From Ricordea florida (Eukaryota > Cnidaria > Anthozoa > Corallimorpharia > Ricordeidae), in NCBI GenBank assembly GCA_949710005.1, contig OX453277.1, positions 4,236,001-4,300,000 of the forward strand: 64,000 nt of DNA, given 5' to 3'. This document shows positions 47,899-61,156 of the stretch, one piece after another. A program made the position numbers and the translations under genes. Under the pieces are notes generated by a model, which worked only from the letters and a program-made list of their open reading frames with translations, was not told the origin of the DNA and made no database searches. Each line of letters begins with the position of its first letter. Position 1 is the stretch's first letter.

Positions 47899-48290
47899 CA
47901 GGGCTAAAAATTGGCGGTCACACGGTCGCCAGTGGCGATTGAAAACTGACCCGGGCTACCAAAAGTTAAGGTTTGAACGCCCGAGGTGCGACTATGCTAA
48001 AGAATTTCGAAAAGTTGCAATGTAAATTATGCGAATTATAAAGTTGAAAATAAAACTAAACATGTAGTTTACTAATAAATTTTTAGTTCTGAAGTGGAAA
48101 TTCCGAGCCGTTTTAAAAGTGATTTCACGAGCGATCCACATTCACAATATATAGACTCCATTTTGATTTTGTGATTGCCACGTGACTCTGAAAAAAAATG
48201 GAGGGCTACTTCGTTTTGGGATGGGCCACTAAGAATTCAAGGAAACTGGCTCGACTGGTCACAAAGCACCGTAGTTAATTTTTGGCCCTG
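47899..48290. mobile_element. Inverted-repeat element with short target duplication
   Basis: CAGGGCTAAAAATTGGC at the left mirrors GTTAATTTTTGGCCCTG at the right. ATGGAG flanks both ends (47893-47898 and 48291-48296). The CAGGG-type ends are reminiscent of hAT elements, but the visible duplication is 6 bases rather than the expected 8, so the superfamily is left open. Confidence 0.65.
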
Positions 48291-48848
48291 ATGGAGCAGT
48301 GTCCAATCCTTTGTACCTGACATCAAAGGCCTTCAAACTTATTTCTTTTCGGAGGTGAACTTTTGAAAGTTCACTTTCAGGCTTATTTATTGAGGTGGTC
48401 TTTTATCACTTGAGGAAGAATTTTTTGGACTTTCCTGACCACAGCAGCACTTATAAACCCTTCAGCATAAACATAAAACAAAGTTGACCACCTAAGCCAT
48501 GGTCTTCTAGAATTAAACCTAAATCACAAGTTGCAAGATGGAAGGAAGGAAACTTGAGTGAAAACAATTCCTTTATTTTAACAAAAAGCAAACAGTGAAA
48601 AAGGTCTCCTTTGTACACTGTTATAAGAAAATGTCATTTTTACAATTTTTTTCTTGTGATAAAAGATCATAGAAAAGTTTCATGTATAGCATTAAGTATA
48701 AATTCTGTACAAACTAGGAAAATTTTGCAAACTCCTAAAGCATAAAAGAATAAAACAAATAAAGTAATTTAACATAGAAATATTTACAGCAAGTAGAAGT
48801 ATAAAGAGTTTAAAACAGCCCTCTATTTGTAACAAGTCCCTTCAATCT

Positions 48849-51800
48849 TTAGAAATCTTCATCCAATGAAAATACATTTTCCTGTTTCTTGCTCATAATT
48901 CCTGCCTTCTGGTACTCTGCAACTCTTTTCTCAAAGAAGTTTGTCTTTCCCTCTAATGAAATGTTTTCCATGAAGTCAAATGGGTTTTCAACGTTGAAAA
49001 CCTGGACAACAATGAAGAGGGACAAAACACGATTAAAATAGTGACAAGATTGCCAGTGGGTTTGGTAAAAATTGTGATATAAACTATGAAAATTGACCAA
49101 ATATTTTTCATTATTTGTGAACAAATTAGAAATCTCTTTCTCCATATTTACCTTGGAGCAATTCAGGGCCACCAGAAGCCGGTCAGCAACAAACTCTATG
49201 TACTGTTTCATAAGGTTGTTGTTCATGCCAATCAGATTGACAGGCAAGGCATCTGTAAGAAACTCTTGTTCAATAAGCACAGCATCCTTAATAATTCCCT
49301 TAATGACCTCCTCAGAAGGCTTGTTCACCAGATATGAGAACATAAGACATGCAAAGTCACAGTGAAGGCCCTAGGATTAAAAAACATGGAGGTTTATAAG
49401 GTGAGGTCTTTAAATATAAGACTTGTTCCTTGAGTAGTCATGTTCTGCAACAATCAGTTTACTTCATAATACCTGTTGCTCTATGTTTAACCATTATCAG
49501 CTCAGTTATACATGTTTTAAAATTGCTCAACATTTAATGTTCAGTTTTGCAGCTTGATTCTGAATGAAAATCTATTTAAGAACAGTGAATGGAAAACTAA
49601 TTATTTCTGTGCCAAGTGTCTTTGGAGCAAAATGTTTTGCAAAACTGTGACCATAGCCCACATGCTCTACAATTTTGACCTTAGAAACTTTCTTTTGGAC
49701 AGATTATGGCCTGCTCAACCTATCTGTACAAGCTTCCAATGCAAATGATTACCTCATCTCGACTGATAAGTTCATTAGAAAAAGTAAGCCCAGGCATCTT
49801 CCCCCTGTTGAAGGAAAGGACTTTTGTTAGCTCTTAATTTACATTCTGAAAAGCATGTTATGGGTGATTACAAATTGACAGTCTATGCTGCACTTTTATT
49901 GTATCTGATAGGTCAGGAGACAAGCAAATTGTAAAGATATCATTAGTATAGCATGTATTTGAATCAAAATATTTCCCAAGATTTACCTTTTCTTTAGCCA
50001 GAAGATAGCAGCAAAGGAACCAGAGAAGAATATTCCTTCAACAGCAGCAAAGGCAACAACCCTTTCACCGTAAGATGCCTGTTTATAAATGGAAAATGGA
50101 AATTGTAACCTCTAAATGTAAAAATACTTGACAGCAGACAAGCAATCCTCCATTTCTCTGCTCACTGATAAAGTGGGAGAAAAACATGCCCCTGCAAAAA
50201 TCTAAGGAATAAGTTATGCACATTAAAAAACTTACCCTTTTGGGATTGATCCAATCCAATGCCCACTGGGCTTTCTTCTGAATGCAAGGCATAGTTTCGA
50301 TAGCATTGAAAAGGCGGTCTCTGAAGGAGAATGAATGCTGTTATTGGCCAAGAGTAATCTAAATTAATACACCTTATCACTTCCTGAAGTGAATAACAAA
50401 AATGTATTTCAAAATCAAGCAGACTAAGAATAAACAATTTACCACCTACTGAGTTGAGTTGGTCTAGCATGAAAATCTCTAAAGAATTAAATAAATGCAT
50501 GACACTCAGTAATGAGAAATGCAACTTGGATCTAGGAGTGATATGTACTTACTTCTCCAAAGGATCCTCAATGTATGTTTCAATCAACAAGCTGTACATT
50601 TCAGAGTGAATGTTCTAAAGAGAATGACAATAGGTTGTACATTAATTTCACTTTCCTCAGCCACTCCAGCAACTTCAATGCATAGGTTCACCCAATGTTT
50701 CAGCATGGCAAAGTATCCTTGTTGAATGTGGTCAGAGGTTGGGGAAAGGGACAGCTACGTTAGTTATCATGGCATCTGGATTTGACACCTAATGTGCCTG
50801 GCTTTTAATGAAGCCCTGTATCATTGGTTCCCAAAAAGTTGAATGTGACTAGTAGGTTGGGGACATCTGCATCTATTGGCAGTACCACATTTAATGTGGG
50901 TAGCAATGTCACTCACCTCAATTGCTATCTGGAATCCATAGAAACATCTTGCCTCAGGGATTTGGACTTCCTGACTAAAACACTCAACCAAGTTTTCATT
51001 GACAATGCCATCACTTGCGGCAAAGAATGCCAGCACATGGGAGATAAAGTAACGCTCATTGTCCTAAAATAAAGGAGAAGGCAAAGTTGAGTAAAAATTG
51101 GAAATTGGCCTCACAGCAGGAATAGAAGTGGTTTGAAGTTAATTCAAAAGCACTTAACTTATAATCAGCCAAACTTTTTTTCTTTGGCATGTAAATTACT
51201 AAATTACAGAAAGTTTGAATTTCAAATTAAAGTTGTAAAATAAGTAATGTATTCCTTTATCACAAAGAACATTCCAGTTTAAACTTGGGTGACACATCTC
51301 CATGCTTTACTGACTAGCAGGGAAATAATCCAAATTTGTCCCACTAATGACAAAACTAGGGAATACTTACAGTGAGTAAGGCCCAGTCTTTTAAGTCTTT
51401 TGAAAGATCAACTTCTTCTGCAGTCCAGATAGATGCTAAAAGTGAAGAAAAATGGTTTTACATTTTAATCAATATAGAGTCTTTGGCGCGAAATTGTCAC
51501 TAGTTCTGATCATGTAAAAACTGTAGGTCCTTTCCTCGATTTGTTCTGTATCAAGAACTGTGACAGAGTATAAATGCTTCACAGGTTTAAGTTTGGCACT
51601 GCGTTCGGTAAAAACGATTTGTATGTTAACTTTTGTCTGTTTTTGTTGTAAGAGTTACCTTGTAAAACCCATTTTTTTATTTCTACGTATAAAATATTTC
51701 CCAAGTACGATGAAGTTCTTCTCACAAGTGTGGGCACAAATTCCCACTCGAAACCAAAAGAACTCCCCTGCTTCCTTACCTTCGGCTTTTTTGTACATAT

Positions 51801-52537
51801 CCCAGATATCTTTATACTGAATGGGAAGCAGGACAAAGCGTCGGGGGTTTTCACGGAGCAGTGGTTCGTCCTCGGTGCTGAATTTTGATTTCGCCTTGTA
51901 AACGGGCTTTTCCGGCACACGTTTCTGTTGAGTGCAAAGGTATTAAAGTCAGTTAATCGAAATCTCTCAAAGACGAATCTTTTTTTTTTCAAGAAACGCA
52001 GTATGCTTTAAGACTTTTTTCCTCTTTAGAGGCTTCGGGAGTTCGCGCCAAATACCGTTGAAGCTACTCTTGGGAAGAAGTGATTGGAAAACCCAGGGAA
52101 TAATCGGAACGACTGGCTCTTACATTGAAAATGTTAAAGCTAAGATAAATAAGGGACATGCTATGAAATGAGCCATACTTTAAGCAAAGTCAACGGGCAG
52201 CGTGGTCAAAAGGCGAGGGTTCGTTATGCAACTCGAACAAGCTAAATCTCAAACAAACCAAACTTTGATTTCTAAGGGTAAAAGAACAACCAAACTAGTG
52301 GAATCGAGTAAAGAAGGGAAATTTTAGAAACAGCAATTATTCTTAAGGACTCCATAGGACCTCACACGTTACTTTTGAGATGGAGCATGTCCCGCCAAAA
52401 ATTCAGTTGTCAGTTACAAGGCTTCTTACCTCGTCGTTCTTTTCGTTGCATTTCTCGTTCAAATCTAGGTCTTTTACGATTTCTGAGAGCTTTTTGACAT
52501 CTTCAGACTTGACTATGTAGTTATCCACACCAAGCAT
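48849..52537 (-). CDS. RRM2: Ribonucleoside-diphosphate reductase small subunit (R2)
   Basis: Ten exons (52430-52537 with ATG at 52537, 51780-51924, 51371-51435, 50917-51063, 50553-50614, 50236-50320, 49987-50078, 49753-49804, 49152-49370, 48849-49001) join in phase to 375 residues. R2 houses the di-iron tyrosyl radical used with R1 to make deoxyribonucleotides. All key pieces are intact: [11 protein letters not shown] (metal Asp), ENIHSEMY (metal Glu and His plus the radical Tyr), [10 protein letters not shown] (Glu), SRDEGLHCDF (Glu and His), and the C-terminal FSLDEDF tail that binds R1. Length and sequence allow either canonical RRM2 or an RRM2B-like form; the single R2 gene seen here is named RRM2. 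E2F-type sites in the early introns fit S-phase expression. Confidence 0.95.
51482..51493. promoter_or_regulatory. Candidate E2F site 1 in an RRM2 intron
   Basis: TTTGGCGCGAAA, an exact match to the core E2F consensus TTTSSCGC with the symmetric extension. It lies in the intron between the exons at 51780-51924 and 51371-51435. Binding is inferred from sequence. Confidence 0.55.
52042..52052. promoter_or_regulatory. Candidate E2F site 2 in the first RRM2 intron
   Basis: TTCGCGCCAAA, the reverse complement of the first 11 bases of site 1. It is about 380 bp inside the first intron. Two such long matches in one S-phase gene are unlikely by chance in AT-rich DNA. Confidence 0.55.
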
Positions 52538-53142
52538 GATGACTTAAAAGAAGTGAAATTAAATACGCGTAAGGAGAAAGTGTAAAGATCTATGCTACAA
52601 GTAGACCGAGGAAGGAATAATCTTTGGACGAAGCGACGCTTAGTTGAATATTCGCGCGGTTTGAAGTGTTAGCACCGAACAGCCAATCAGAAGATTAAAC
52701 ACAAGCATTTGCACTTTATAATTGGTTCAAATGTTTCCCGGGAAATTCAACACTGTGTTCTCTGTTCCATATTTGGTAAACAATAGAGCTCTCCCGGGAT
52801 TTAGGTTACTATACGCCCGCGTGAGTGAAGGCAGCGGAGAAGTTTTTCTGCGAAGTCCCGTATGGTGTGTGCAAAGTTGCCATATTGTTTTTTAGAGGAG
52901 AAGGTCTGGGGGGCTACTTGTTATACTCTAGAAAGGTTAGTGGGAAACCTTTAGAGAAACTATGATAAATTTTATTTATGTTAATAGGACTCTTCGAAGC
53001 GGAAACACTGTAATTTAGCTGCTTTCTAGATAAATCCCTGGTGTCACCACTTAATTTAACTGCCAAACCTAGGTTTTTACGCTTAACTGCAGTCTCAAAT
53101 CAAGTATTGTCTCCTAAGACAGTTTCTCCTAAGACACAGGAG
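52538..53142. promoter_or_regulatory. Shared divergent promoter region of RRM2 and NDUFS5
   Basis: The 605 bases separate the RRM2 ATG (minus, 52537) from the NDUFS5 ATG (plus, 53143). The region contains a CCAAT box in AGCCAATCAG (~52681), an inverted one in ATTGGTTCAA (~52722), and palindromic TTCCCGGGAA (~52736). Paired CCAAT boxes upstream of RRM2 fit NF-Y-type control of cell-cycle genes. Transcription start sites are not visible. Confidence 0.55.
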
Positions 53143-54100
53143 ATGTACGGTGTTAACGGCAACAGGTCACGTTGTTCGCCATTCTGGGATGAATTACTGA
53201 GCTGTGTGAATAGAGTTGGCCGCCGTGAGCATTGGCCACAATGTGCAACTTACAGGGAGGATTACATGGAGTGTTTACACCACAAGAAATTGGTAGGCAT
53301 ATTTTTACTTTGTTTTTAGCGGGGTGTAAAGGAGTAGGGCTTGTGTCTGCATGATCAGTTTTTTTTAATCTTGGTCAATTTGTACAAGGTTCACTTTAAT
53401 GTAAAAAGACAAGTGTAAAATAGTGCTGACCAGTGCTGTGTTAGATTTGTAGGCACGTGAGCGGTGCTTTTGTGCTGTGTGTGGAAGAATGTTAAACCAA
53501 TTAGTGTAAATCAGTTCACATTACATTGACAAGGTGAAAGTGGTTTTGTGTTGGGTTAAACTAAGGTATAACATTACCTTAAAATTGGTTCATTTTGAAT
53601 TGCAGTAACCTATCACTAACTTCCTAAGATTCTCACTGTCAATTTCACAGCTGCTTAAGTTGTGTACATAACTGCAGTGATCAATTAATGTCATTACATA
53701 TTACTCCGCAGTTCAAATATATGGTCTCTCATATATTCATTTGAATTATTCTTCTCCATCTACGGATATTTTAGGAACTCACAATATGACCAGCTCCCAG
53801 TGGCTTGATAGCTCAGTTGGTAGAGCACTGCTCCGGTATCGCAGAGGTCATGGGTTCGAATCCAGTTCAGGCCTGAGTTTTTTTCAGGCTTTAATTTCAC
53901 AGCTGCTTAAGTTGTGCACATTACCTGCAATGATCAATTAATGTCATTACATTTTCACTGTCTCTTACAACAATTTTCTTGAAATTCTTCTTTTTTAGTA
54001 CACCAGAATTGAAAAGATAAAGAAGCAAAAAGATAAGCTGATCAGAGAGGGTAAATGGCCTCCCAAAGAGGACACACCACAACAGTCAGTTCAGGAGTGA
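53143..54100 (+). CDS. NDUFS5: NADH dehydrogenase iron-sulfur protein 5 (complex I, 15 kDa)
   Basis: Two exons, 53143-53292 and 53999-54100, join in phase 0 to 83 residues; the human protein has 106, with a longer N-terminus. It is an accessory subunit of respiratory complex I facing the intermembrane space. The twin CX9C motif of CHCH proteins is exact: CSPFWDELLSC and CATYREDYMEC, which form disulfides on Mia40 import. The C-terminal KKQKDKLIREGKWPP matches the RKQRDKLIKEGKY block of the family. The upstream sequence in frame has no other ATG nearby, so 53143 is chosen. A polyadenylation signal AATAAA is at 54251, only ~80 bp before the large satellite. Confidence 0.9.
53641..53702 (+). repeat. 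Tail-only copy of the 53802-53954 SINE
   Basis: AATTTCACAGCTGCTTAAGT and the following ~40 bases recur at 53893-53954 next to a tRNA-like head. This earlier copy lacks the head and looks like a 5'-truncated insertion in the same NDUFS5 intron. Confidence 0.7.
53802..53954 (+). mobile_element. tRNA-derived SINE in the NDUFS5 intron
   Basis: 53802-53873 resembles a whole tRNA. GGCTTGA pairs with TCAGGCC as an acceptor stem, TAGCTCAGTTGG is an A box, and GGTTCGAATCC a B box. It is not a working tRNA: the T stem has a mismatch, position 33 is C, and there is no CCA context. A ~60-base tail starting AATTTCACAGCTGC follows, also found alone at 53641-53702. Confidence 0.75.
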
Positions 54101-54333
54101 TTTTATTAACAAAAAACATTTTTCTTTGACATTCTTCAGAGCATAAATTTGTACCATATTTTTTTGTCGTCAACAAGTATCAGACAATGTACATGTAATT
54201 ATTTCAGGTGTGAATTCAGTGGGTAAGAATCTGGAAATAACTTGGTCTGTAATAAAGAGTAGTTTTTAACAGTTCAAATATGAATACTCTGTTTGATCTT
54301 TGAAGTGTGTTTAATTATACAGTGAAAAACCTC

Positions 54334-54360
54334 TTAACCCTTTCACTCCCAAGAGTGACT

Positions 54361-54405
<45 letters not shown>

Positions 54406-54474
54406 ATGGAGACCCCTTGGGAGTGAAAGGGTTAAAAACTATCTCCCTTAACCCTTTCACTCCCAAGAGTGACT

Positions 54475-54514
<40 letters not shown>

Positions 54515-54613
54515 TGTCTAACACCAGACGATTTTACTCATCAAATGGAGACCCCTTGGGAGTGAAAGGGTTAAAAACTATCTCCCTTAACCCTTTCACT
54601 CCCAAGAGTGACT

Positions 54614-54658
<45 letters not shown>

Positions 54659-54727
54659 ATGGAGACCCCTTGGGAGTGAAAGGGTTAAAAACTATCTCCC
54701 TTAACCCTTTCACTCCCAAGAGTGACT

Positions 54728-54772
<45 letters not shown>

Positions 54773-54841
54773 ATGGAGACCCCTTGGGAGTGAAAGGGTT
54801 AAAAACTATCTCCCTTAACCCTTTCACTCCCAAGAGTGACT

Positions 54842-54886
<45 letters not shown>

Positions 54887-54955
54887 ATGGAGACCCCTTG
54901 GGAGTGAAAGGGTTAAAAACTATCTCCCTTAACCCTTTCACTCCCAAGAGTGACT

Positions 54956-55000
<45 letters not shown>

Positions 55001-55069
55001 ATGGAGACCCCTTGGGAGTGAAAGGGTTAAAAACTATCTCCCTTAACCCTTTCACTCCCAAGAGTGACT

Positions 55070-55114
<45 letters not shown>

Positions 55115-55183
55115 ATGGAGACCCCTTGGGAGTGAAAGGGTTAAAAACTATCTCCCTTAACCCTTTCACTCCCAAGAGTGACT

Positions 55184-55228
<45 letters not shown>

Positions 55229-55297
55229 ATGGAGACCCCTTGGGAGTGAAAGGGTTAAAAACTATCTCCCTTAACCCTTTCACTCCCAAGAGTGACT

Positions 55298-55342
<45 letters not shown>

Positions 55343-55411
55343 ATGGAGACCCCTTGGGAGTGAAAGGGTTAAAAACTATCTCCCTTAACCCTTTCACTCC
55401 CAAGAGTGACT

Positions 55412-55456
<45 letters not shown>

Positions 55457-55525
55457 ATGGAGACCCCTTGGGAGTGAAAGGGTTAAAAACTATCTCCCTT
55501 AACCCTTTCACTCCCAAGAGTGACT

Positions 55526-55570
<45 letters not shown>

Positions 55571-55639
55571 ATGGAGACCCCTTGGGAGTGAAAGGGTTAA
55601 AAACTATCTCCCTTAACCCTTTCACTCCCAAGAGTGACT

Positions 55640-55684
<45 letters not shown>

Positions 55685-55753
55685 ATGGAGACCCCTTGGG
55701 AGTGAAAGGGTTAAAAACTATCTCCCTTAACCCTTTCACTCCCAAGAGTGACT

Positions 55754-55798
<45 letters not shown>

Positions 55799-55867
55799 AT
55801 GGAGACCCCTTGGGAGTGAAAGGGTTAAAAACTATCTCCCTTAACCCTTTCACTCCCAAGAGTGACT

Positions 55868-55912
<45 letters not shown>

Positions 55913-55981
55913 ATGGAGACCCCTTGGGAGTGAAAGGGTTAAAAACTATCTCCCTTAACCCTTTCACTCCCAAGAGTGACT

Positions 55982-56026
<45 letters not shown>

Positions 56027-56095
56027 ATGGAGACCCCTTGGGAGTGAAAGGGTTAAAAACTATCTCCCTTAACCCTTTCACTCCCAAGAGTGACT

Positions 56096-56140
<45 letters not shown>

Positions 56141-56209
56141 ATGGAGACCCCTTGGGAGTGAAAGGGTTAAAAACTATCTCCCTTAACCCTTTCACTCCCA
56201 AGAGTGACT

Positions 56210-56254
<45 letters not shown>

Positions 56255-56323
56255 ATGGAGACCCCTTGGGAGTGAAAGGGTTAAAAACTATCTCCCTTAA
56301 CCCTTTCACTCCCAAGAGTGACT

Positions 56324-56368
<45 letters not shown>

Positions 56369-56437
56369 ATGGAGACCCCTTGGGAGTGAAAGGGTTAAAA
56401 ACTATCTCCCTTAACCCTTTCACTCCCAAGAGTGACT

Positions 56438-56482
<45 letters not shown>

Positions 56483-56551
56483 ATGGAGACCCCTTGGGAG
56501 TGAAAGGGTTAAAAACTATCTCCCTTAACCCTTTCACTCCCAAGAGTGACT

Positions 56552-56596
<45 letters not shown>

Positions 56597-56665
56597 ATGG
56601 AGACCCCTTGGGAGTGAAAGGGTTAAAAACTATCTCCCTTAACCCTTTCACTCCCAAGAGTGACT

Positions 56666-56710
<45 letters not shown>

Positions 56711-56779
56711 ATGGAGACCCCTTGGGAGTGAAAGGGTTAAAAACTATCTCCCTTAACCCTTTCACTCCCAAGAGTGACT

Positions 56780-56824
<45 letters not shown>

Positions 56825-56893
56825 ATGGAGACCCCTTGGGAGTGAAAGGGTTAAAAACTATCTCCCTTAACCCTTTCACTCCCAAGAGTGACT

Positions 56894-56938
<45 letters not shown>

Positions 56939-57007
56939 ATGGAGACCCCTTGGGAGTGAAAGGGTTAAAAACTATCTCCCTTAACCCTTTCACTCCCAAG
57001 AGTGACT

Positions 57008-57052
<45 letters not shown>

Positions 57053-57121
57053 ATGGAGACCCCTTGGGAGTGAAAGGGTTAAAAACTATCTCCCTTAACC
57101 CTTTCACTCCCAAGAGTGACT

Positions 57122-57166
<45 letters not shown>

Positions 57167-57235
57167 ATGGAGACCCCTTGGGAGTGAAAGGGTTAAAAAC
57201 TATCTCCCTTAACCCTTTCACTCCCAAGAGTGACT

Positions 57236-57280
<45 letters not shown>

Positions 57281-57349
57281 ATGGAGACCCCTTGGGAGTG
57301 AAAGGGTTAAAAACTATCTCCCTTAACCCTTTCACTCCCAAGAGTGACT

Positions 57350-57394
<45 letters not shown>

Positions 57395-57463
57395 ATGGAG
57401 ACCCCTTGGGAGTGAAAGGGTTAAAAACTATCTCCCTTAACCCTTTCACTCCCAAGAGTGACT

Positions 57464-57508
<45 letters not shown>

Positions 57509-57577
57509 ATGGAGACCCCTTGGGAGTGAAAGGGTTAAAAACTATCTCCCTTAACCCTTTCACTCCCAAGAGTGACT

Positions 57578-57622
<45 letters not shown>

Positions 57623-57691
57623 ATGGAGACCCCTTGGGAGTGAAAGGGTTAAAAACTATCTCCCTTAACCCTTTCACTCCCAAGAGTGACT

Positions 57692-57736
<45 letters not shown>

Positions 57737-57805
57737 ATGGAGACCCCTTGGGAGTGAAAGGGTTAAAAACTATCTCCCTTAACCCTTTCACTCCCAAGAG
57801 TGACT

Positions 57806-57850
<45 letters not shown>

Positions 57851-57919
57851 ATGGAGACCCCTTGGGAGTGAAAGGGTTAAAAACTATCTCCCTTAACCCT
57901 TTCACTCCCAAGAGTGACT

Positions 57920-57964
<45 letters not shown>

Positions 57965-58033
57965 ATGGAGACCCCTTGGGAGTGAAAGGGTTAAAAACTA
58001 TCTCCCTTAACCCTTTCACTCCCAAGAGTGACT

Positions 58034-58078
<45 letters not shown>

Positions 58079-58147
58079 ATGGAGACCCCTTGGGAGTGAA
58101 AGGGTTAAAAACTATCTCCCTTAACCCTTTCACTCCCAAGAGTGACT

Positions 58148-58192
<45 letters not shown>

Positions 58193-58261
58193 ATGGAGAC
58201 CCCTTGGGAGTGAAAGGGTTAAAAACTATCTCCCTTAACCCTTTCACTCCCAAGAGTGACT

Positions 58262-58306
<45 letters not shown>

Positions 58307-58375
58307 ATGGAGACCCCTTGGGAGTGAAAGGGTTAAAAACTATCTCCCTTAACCCTTTCACTCCCAAGAGTGACT

Positions 58376-58420
<45 letters not shown>

Positions 58421-58489
58421 ATGGAGACCCCTTGGGAGTGAAAGGGTTAAAAACTATCTCCCTTAACCCTTTCACTCCCAAGAGTGACT

Positions 58490-58534
<45 letters not shown>

Positions 58535-58603
58535 ATGGAGACCCCTTGGGAGTGAAAGGGTTAAAAACTATCTCCCTTAACCCTTTCACTCCCAAGAGTG
58601 ACT

Positions 58604-58648
<45 letters not shown>

Positions 58649-58717
58649 ATGGAGACCCCTTGGGAGTGAAAGGGTTAAAAACTATCTCCCTTAACCCTTT
58701 CACTCCCAAGAGTGACT

Positions 58718-58762
<45 letters not shown>

Positions 58763-58831
58763 ATGGAGACCCCTTGGGAGTGAAAGGGTTAAAAACTATC
58801 TCCCTTAACCCTTTCACTCCCAAGAGTGACT

Positions 58832-58876
<45 letters not shown>

Positions 58877-58945
58877 ATGGAGACCCCTTGGGAGTGAAAG
58901 GGTTAAAAACTATCTCCCTTAACCCTTTCACTCCCAAGAGTGACT

Positions 58946-58990
<45 letters not shown>

Positions 58991-59059
58991 ATGGAGACCC
59001 CTTGGGAGTGAAAGGGTTAAAAACTATCTCCCTTAACCCTTTCACTCCCAAGAGTGACT

Positions 59060-59104
<45 letters not shown>

Positions 59105-59173
59105 ATGGAGACCCCTTGGGAGTGAAAGGGTTAAAAACTATCTCCCTTAACCCTTTCACTCCCAAGAGTGACT

Positions 59174-59218
<45 letters not shown>

Positions 59219-59287
59219 ATGGAGACCCCTTGGGAGTGAAAGGGTTAAAAACTATCTCCCTTAACCCTTTCACTCCCAAGAGTGACT

Positions 59288-59332
<45 letters not shown>

Positions 59333-59401
59333 ATGGAGACCCCTTGGGAGTGAAAGGGTTAAAAACTATCTCCCTTAACCCTTTCACTCCCAAGAGTGAC
59401 T

Positions 59402-59446
<45 letters not shown>

Positions 59447-59515
59447 ATGGAGACCCCTTGGGAGTGAAAGGGTTAAAAACTATCTCCCTTAACCCTTTCA
59501 CTCCCAAGAGTGACT

Positions 59516-59560
<45 letters not shown>

Positions 59561-59629
59561 ATGGAGACCCCTTGGGAGTGAAAGGGTTAAAAACTATCTC
59601 CCTTAACCCTTTCACTCCCAAGAGTGACT

Positions 59630-59674
<45 letters not shown>

Positions 59675-59743
59675 ATGGAGACCCCTTGGGAGTGAAAGGG
59701 TTAAAAACTATCTCCCTTAACCCTTTCACTCCCAAGAGTGACT

Positions 59744-59788
<45 letters not shown>

Positions 59789-59857
59789 ATGGAGACCCCT
59801 TGGGAGTGAAAGGGTTAAAAACTATCTCCCTTAACCCTTTCACTCCCAAGAGTGACT

Positions 59858-59902
<45 letters not shown>

Positions 59903-59971
59903 ATGGAGACCCCTTGGGAGTGAAAGGGTTAAAAACTATCTCCCTTAACCCTTTCACTCCCAAGAGTGACT

Positions 59972-60016
<45 letters not shown>

Positions 60017-60085
60017 ATGGAGACCCCTTGGGAGTGAAAGGGTTAAAAACTATCTCCCTTAACCCTTTCACTCCCAAGAGTGACT

Positions 60086-60130
<45 letters not shown>

Positions 60131-60199
60131 ATGGAGACCCCTTGGGAGTGAAAGGGTTAAAAACTATCTCCCTTAACCCTTTCACTCCCAAGAGTGACT

Positions 60200-60244
<45 letters not shown>

Positions 60245-60313
60245 ATGGAGACCCCTTGGGAGTGAAAGGGTTAAAAACTATCTCCCTTAACCCTTTCACT
60301 CCCAAGAGTGACT

Positions 60314-60358
<45 letters not shown>

Positions 60359-60427
60359 ATGGAGACCCCTTGGGAGTGAAAGGGTTAAAAACTATCTCCC
60401 TTAACCCTTTCACTCCCAAGAGTGACT

Positions 60428-60472
<45 letters not shown>

Positions 60473-60541
60473 ATGGAGACCCCTTGGGAGTGAAAGGGTT
60501 AAAAACTATCTCCCTTAACCCTTTCACTCCCAAGAGTGACT

Positions 60542-60586
<45 letters not shown>

Positions 60587-60655
60587 ATGGAGACCCCTTG
60601 GGAGTGAAAGGGTTAAAAACTATCTCCCTTAACCCTTTCACTCCCAAGAGTGACT

Positions 60656-60700
<45 letters not shown>

Positions 60701-60769
60701 ATGGAGACCCCTTGGGAGTGAAAGGGTTAAAAACTATCTCCCTTAACCCTTTCACTCCCAAGAGTGACT

Positions 60770-60814
<45 letters not shown>

Positions 60815-60883
60815 ATGGAGACCCCTTGGGAGTGAAAGGGTTAAAAACTATCTCCCTTAACCCTTTCACTCCCAAGAGTGACT

Positions 60884-60928
<45 letters not shown>

Positions 60929-60997
60929 ATGGAGACCCCTTGGGAGTGAAAGGGTTAAAAACTATCTCCCTTAACCCTTTCACTCCCAAGAGTGACT

Positions 60998-61042
<45 letters not shown>

Positions 61043-61111
61043 ATGGAGACCCCTTGGGAGTGAAAGGGTTAAAAACTATCTCCCTTAACCCTTTCACTCC
61101 CAAGAGTGACT

Positions 61112-61156
<45 letters not shown>

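Noticed and set aside
53802..53873. A functional tRNA gene
   Set aside because: The acceptor stem and A/B boxes are good, but the T stem has a mismatch, position 33 is C, and a SINE tail follows that recurs nearby.
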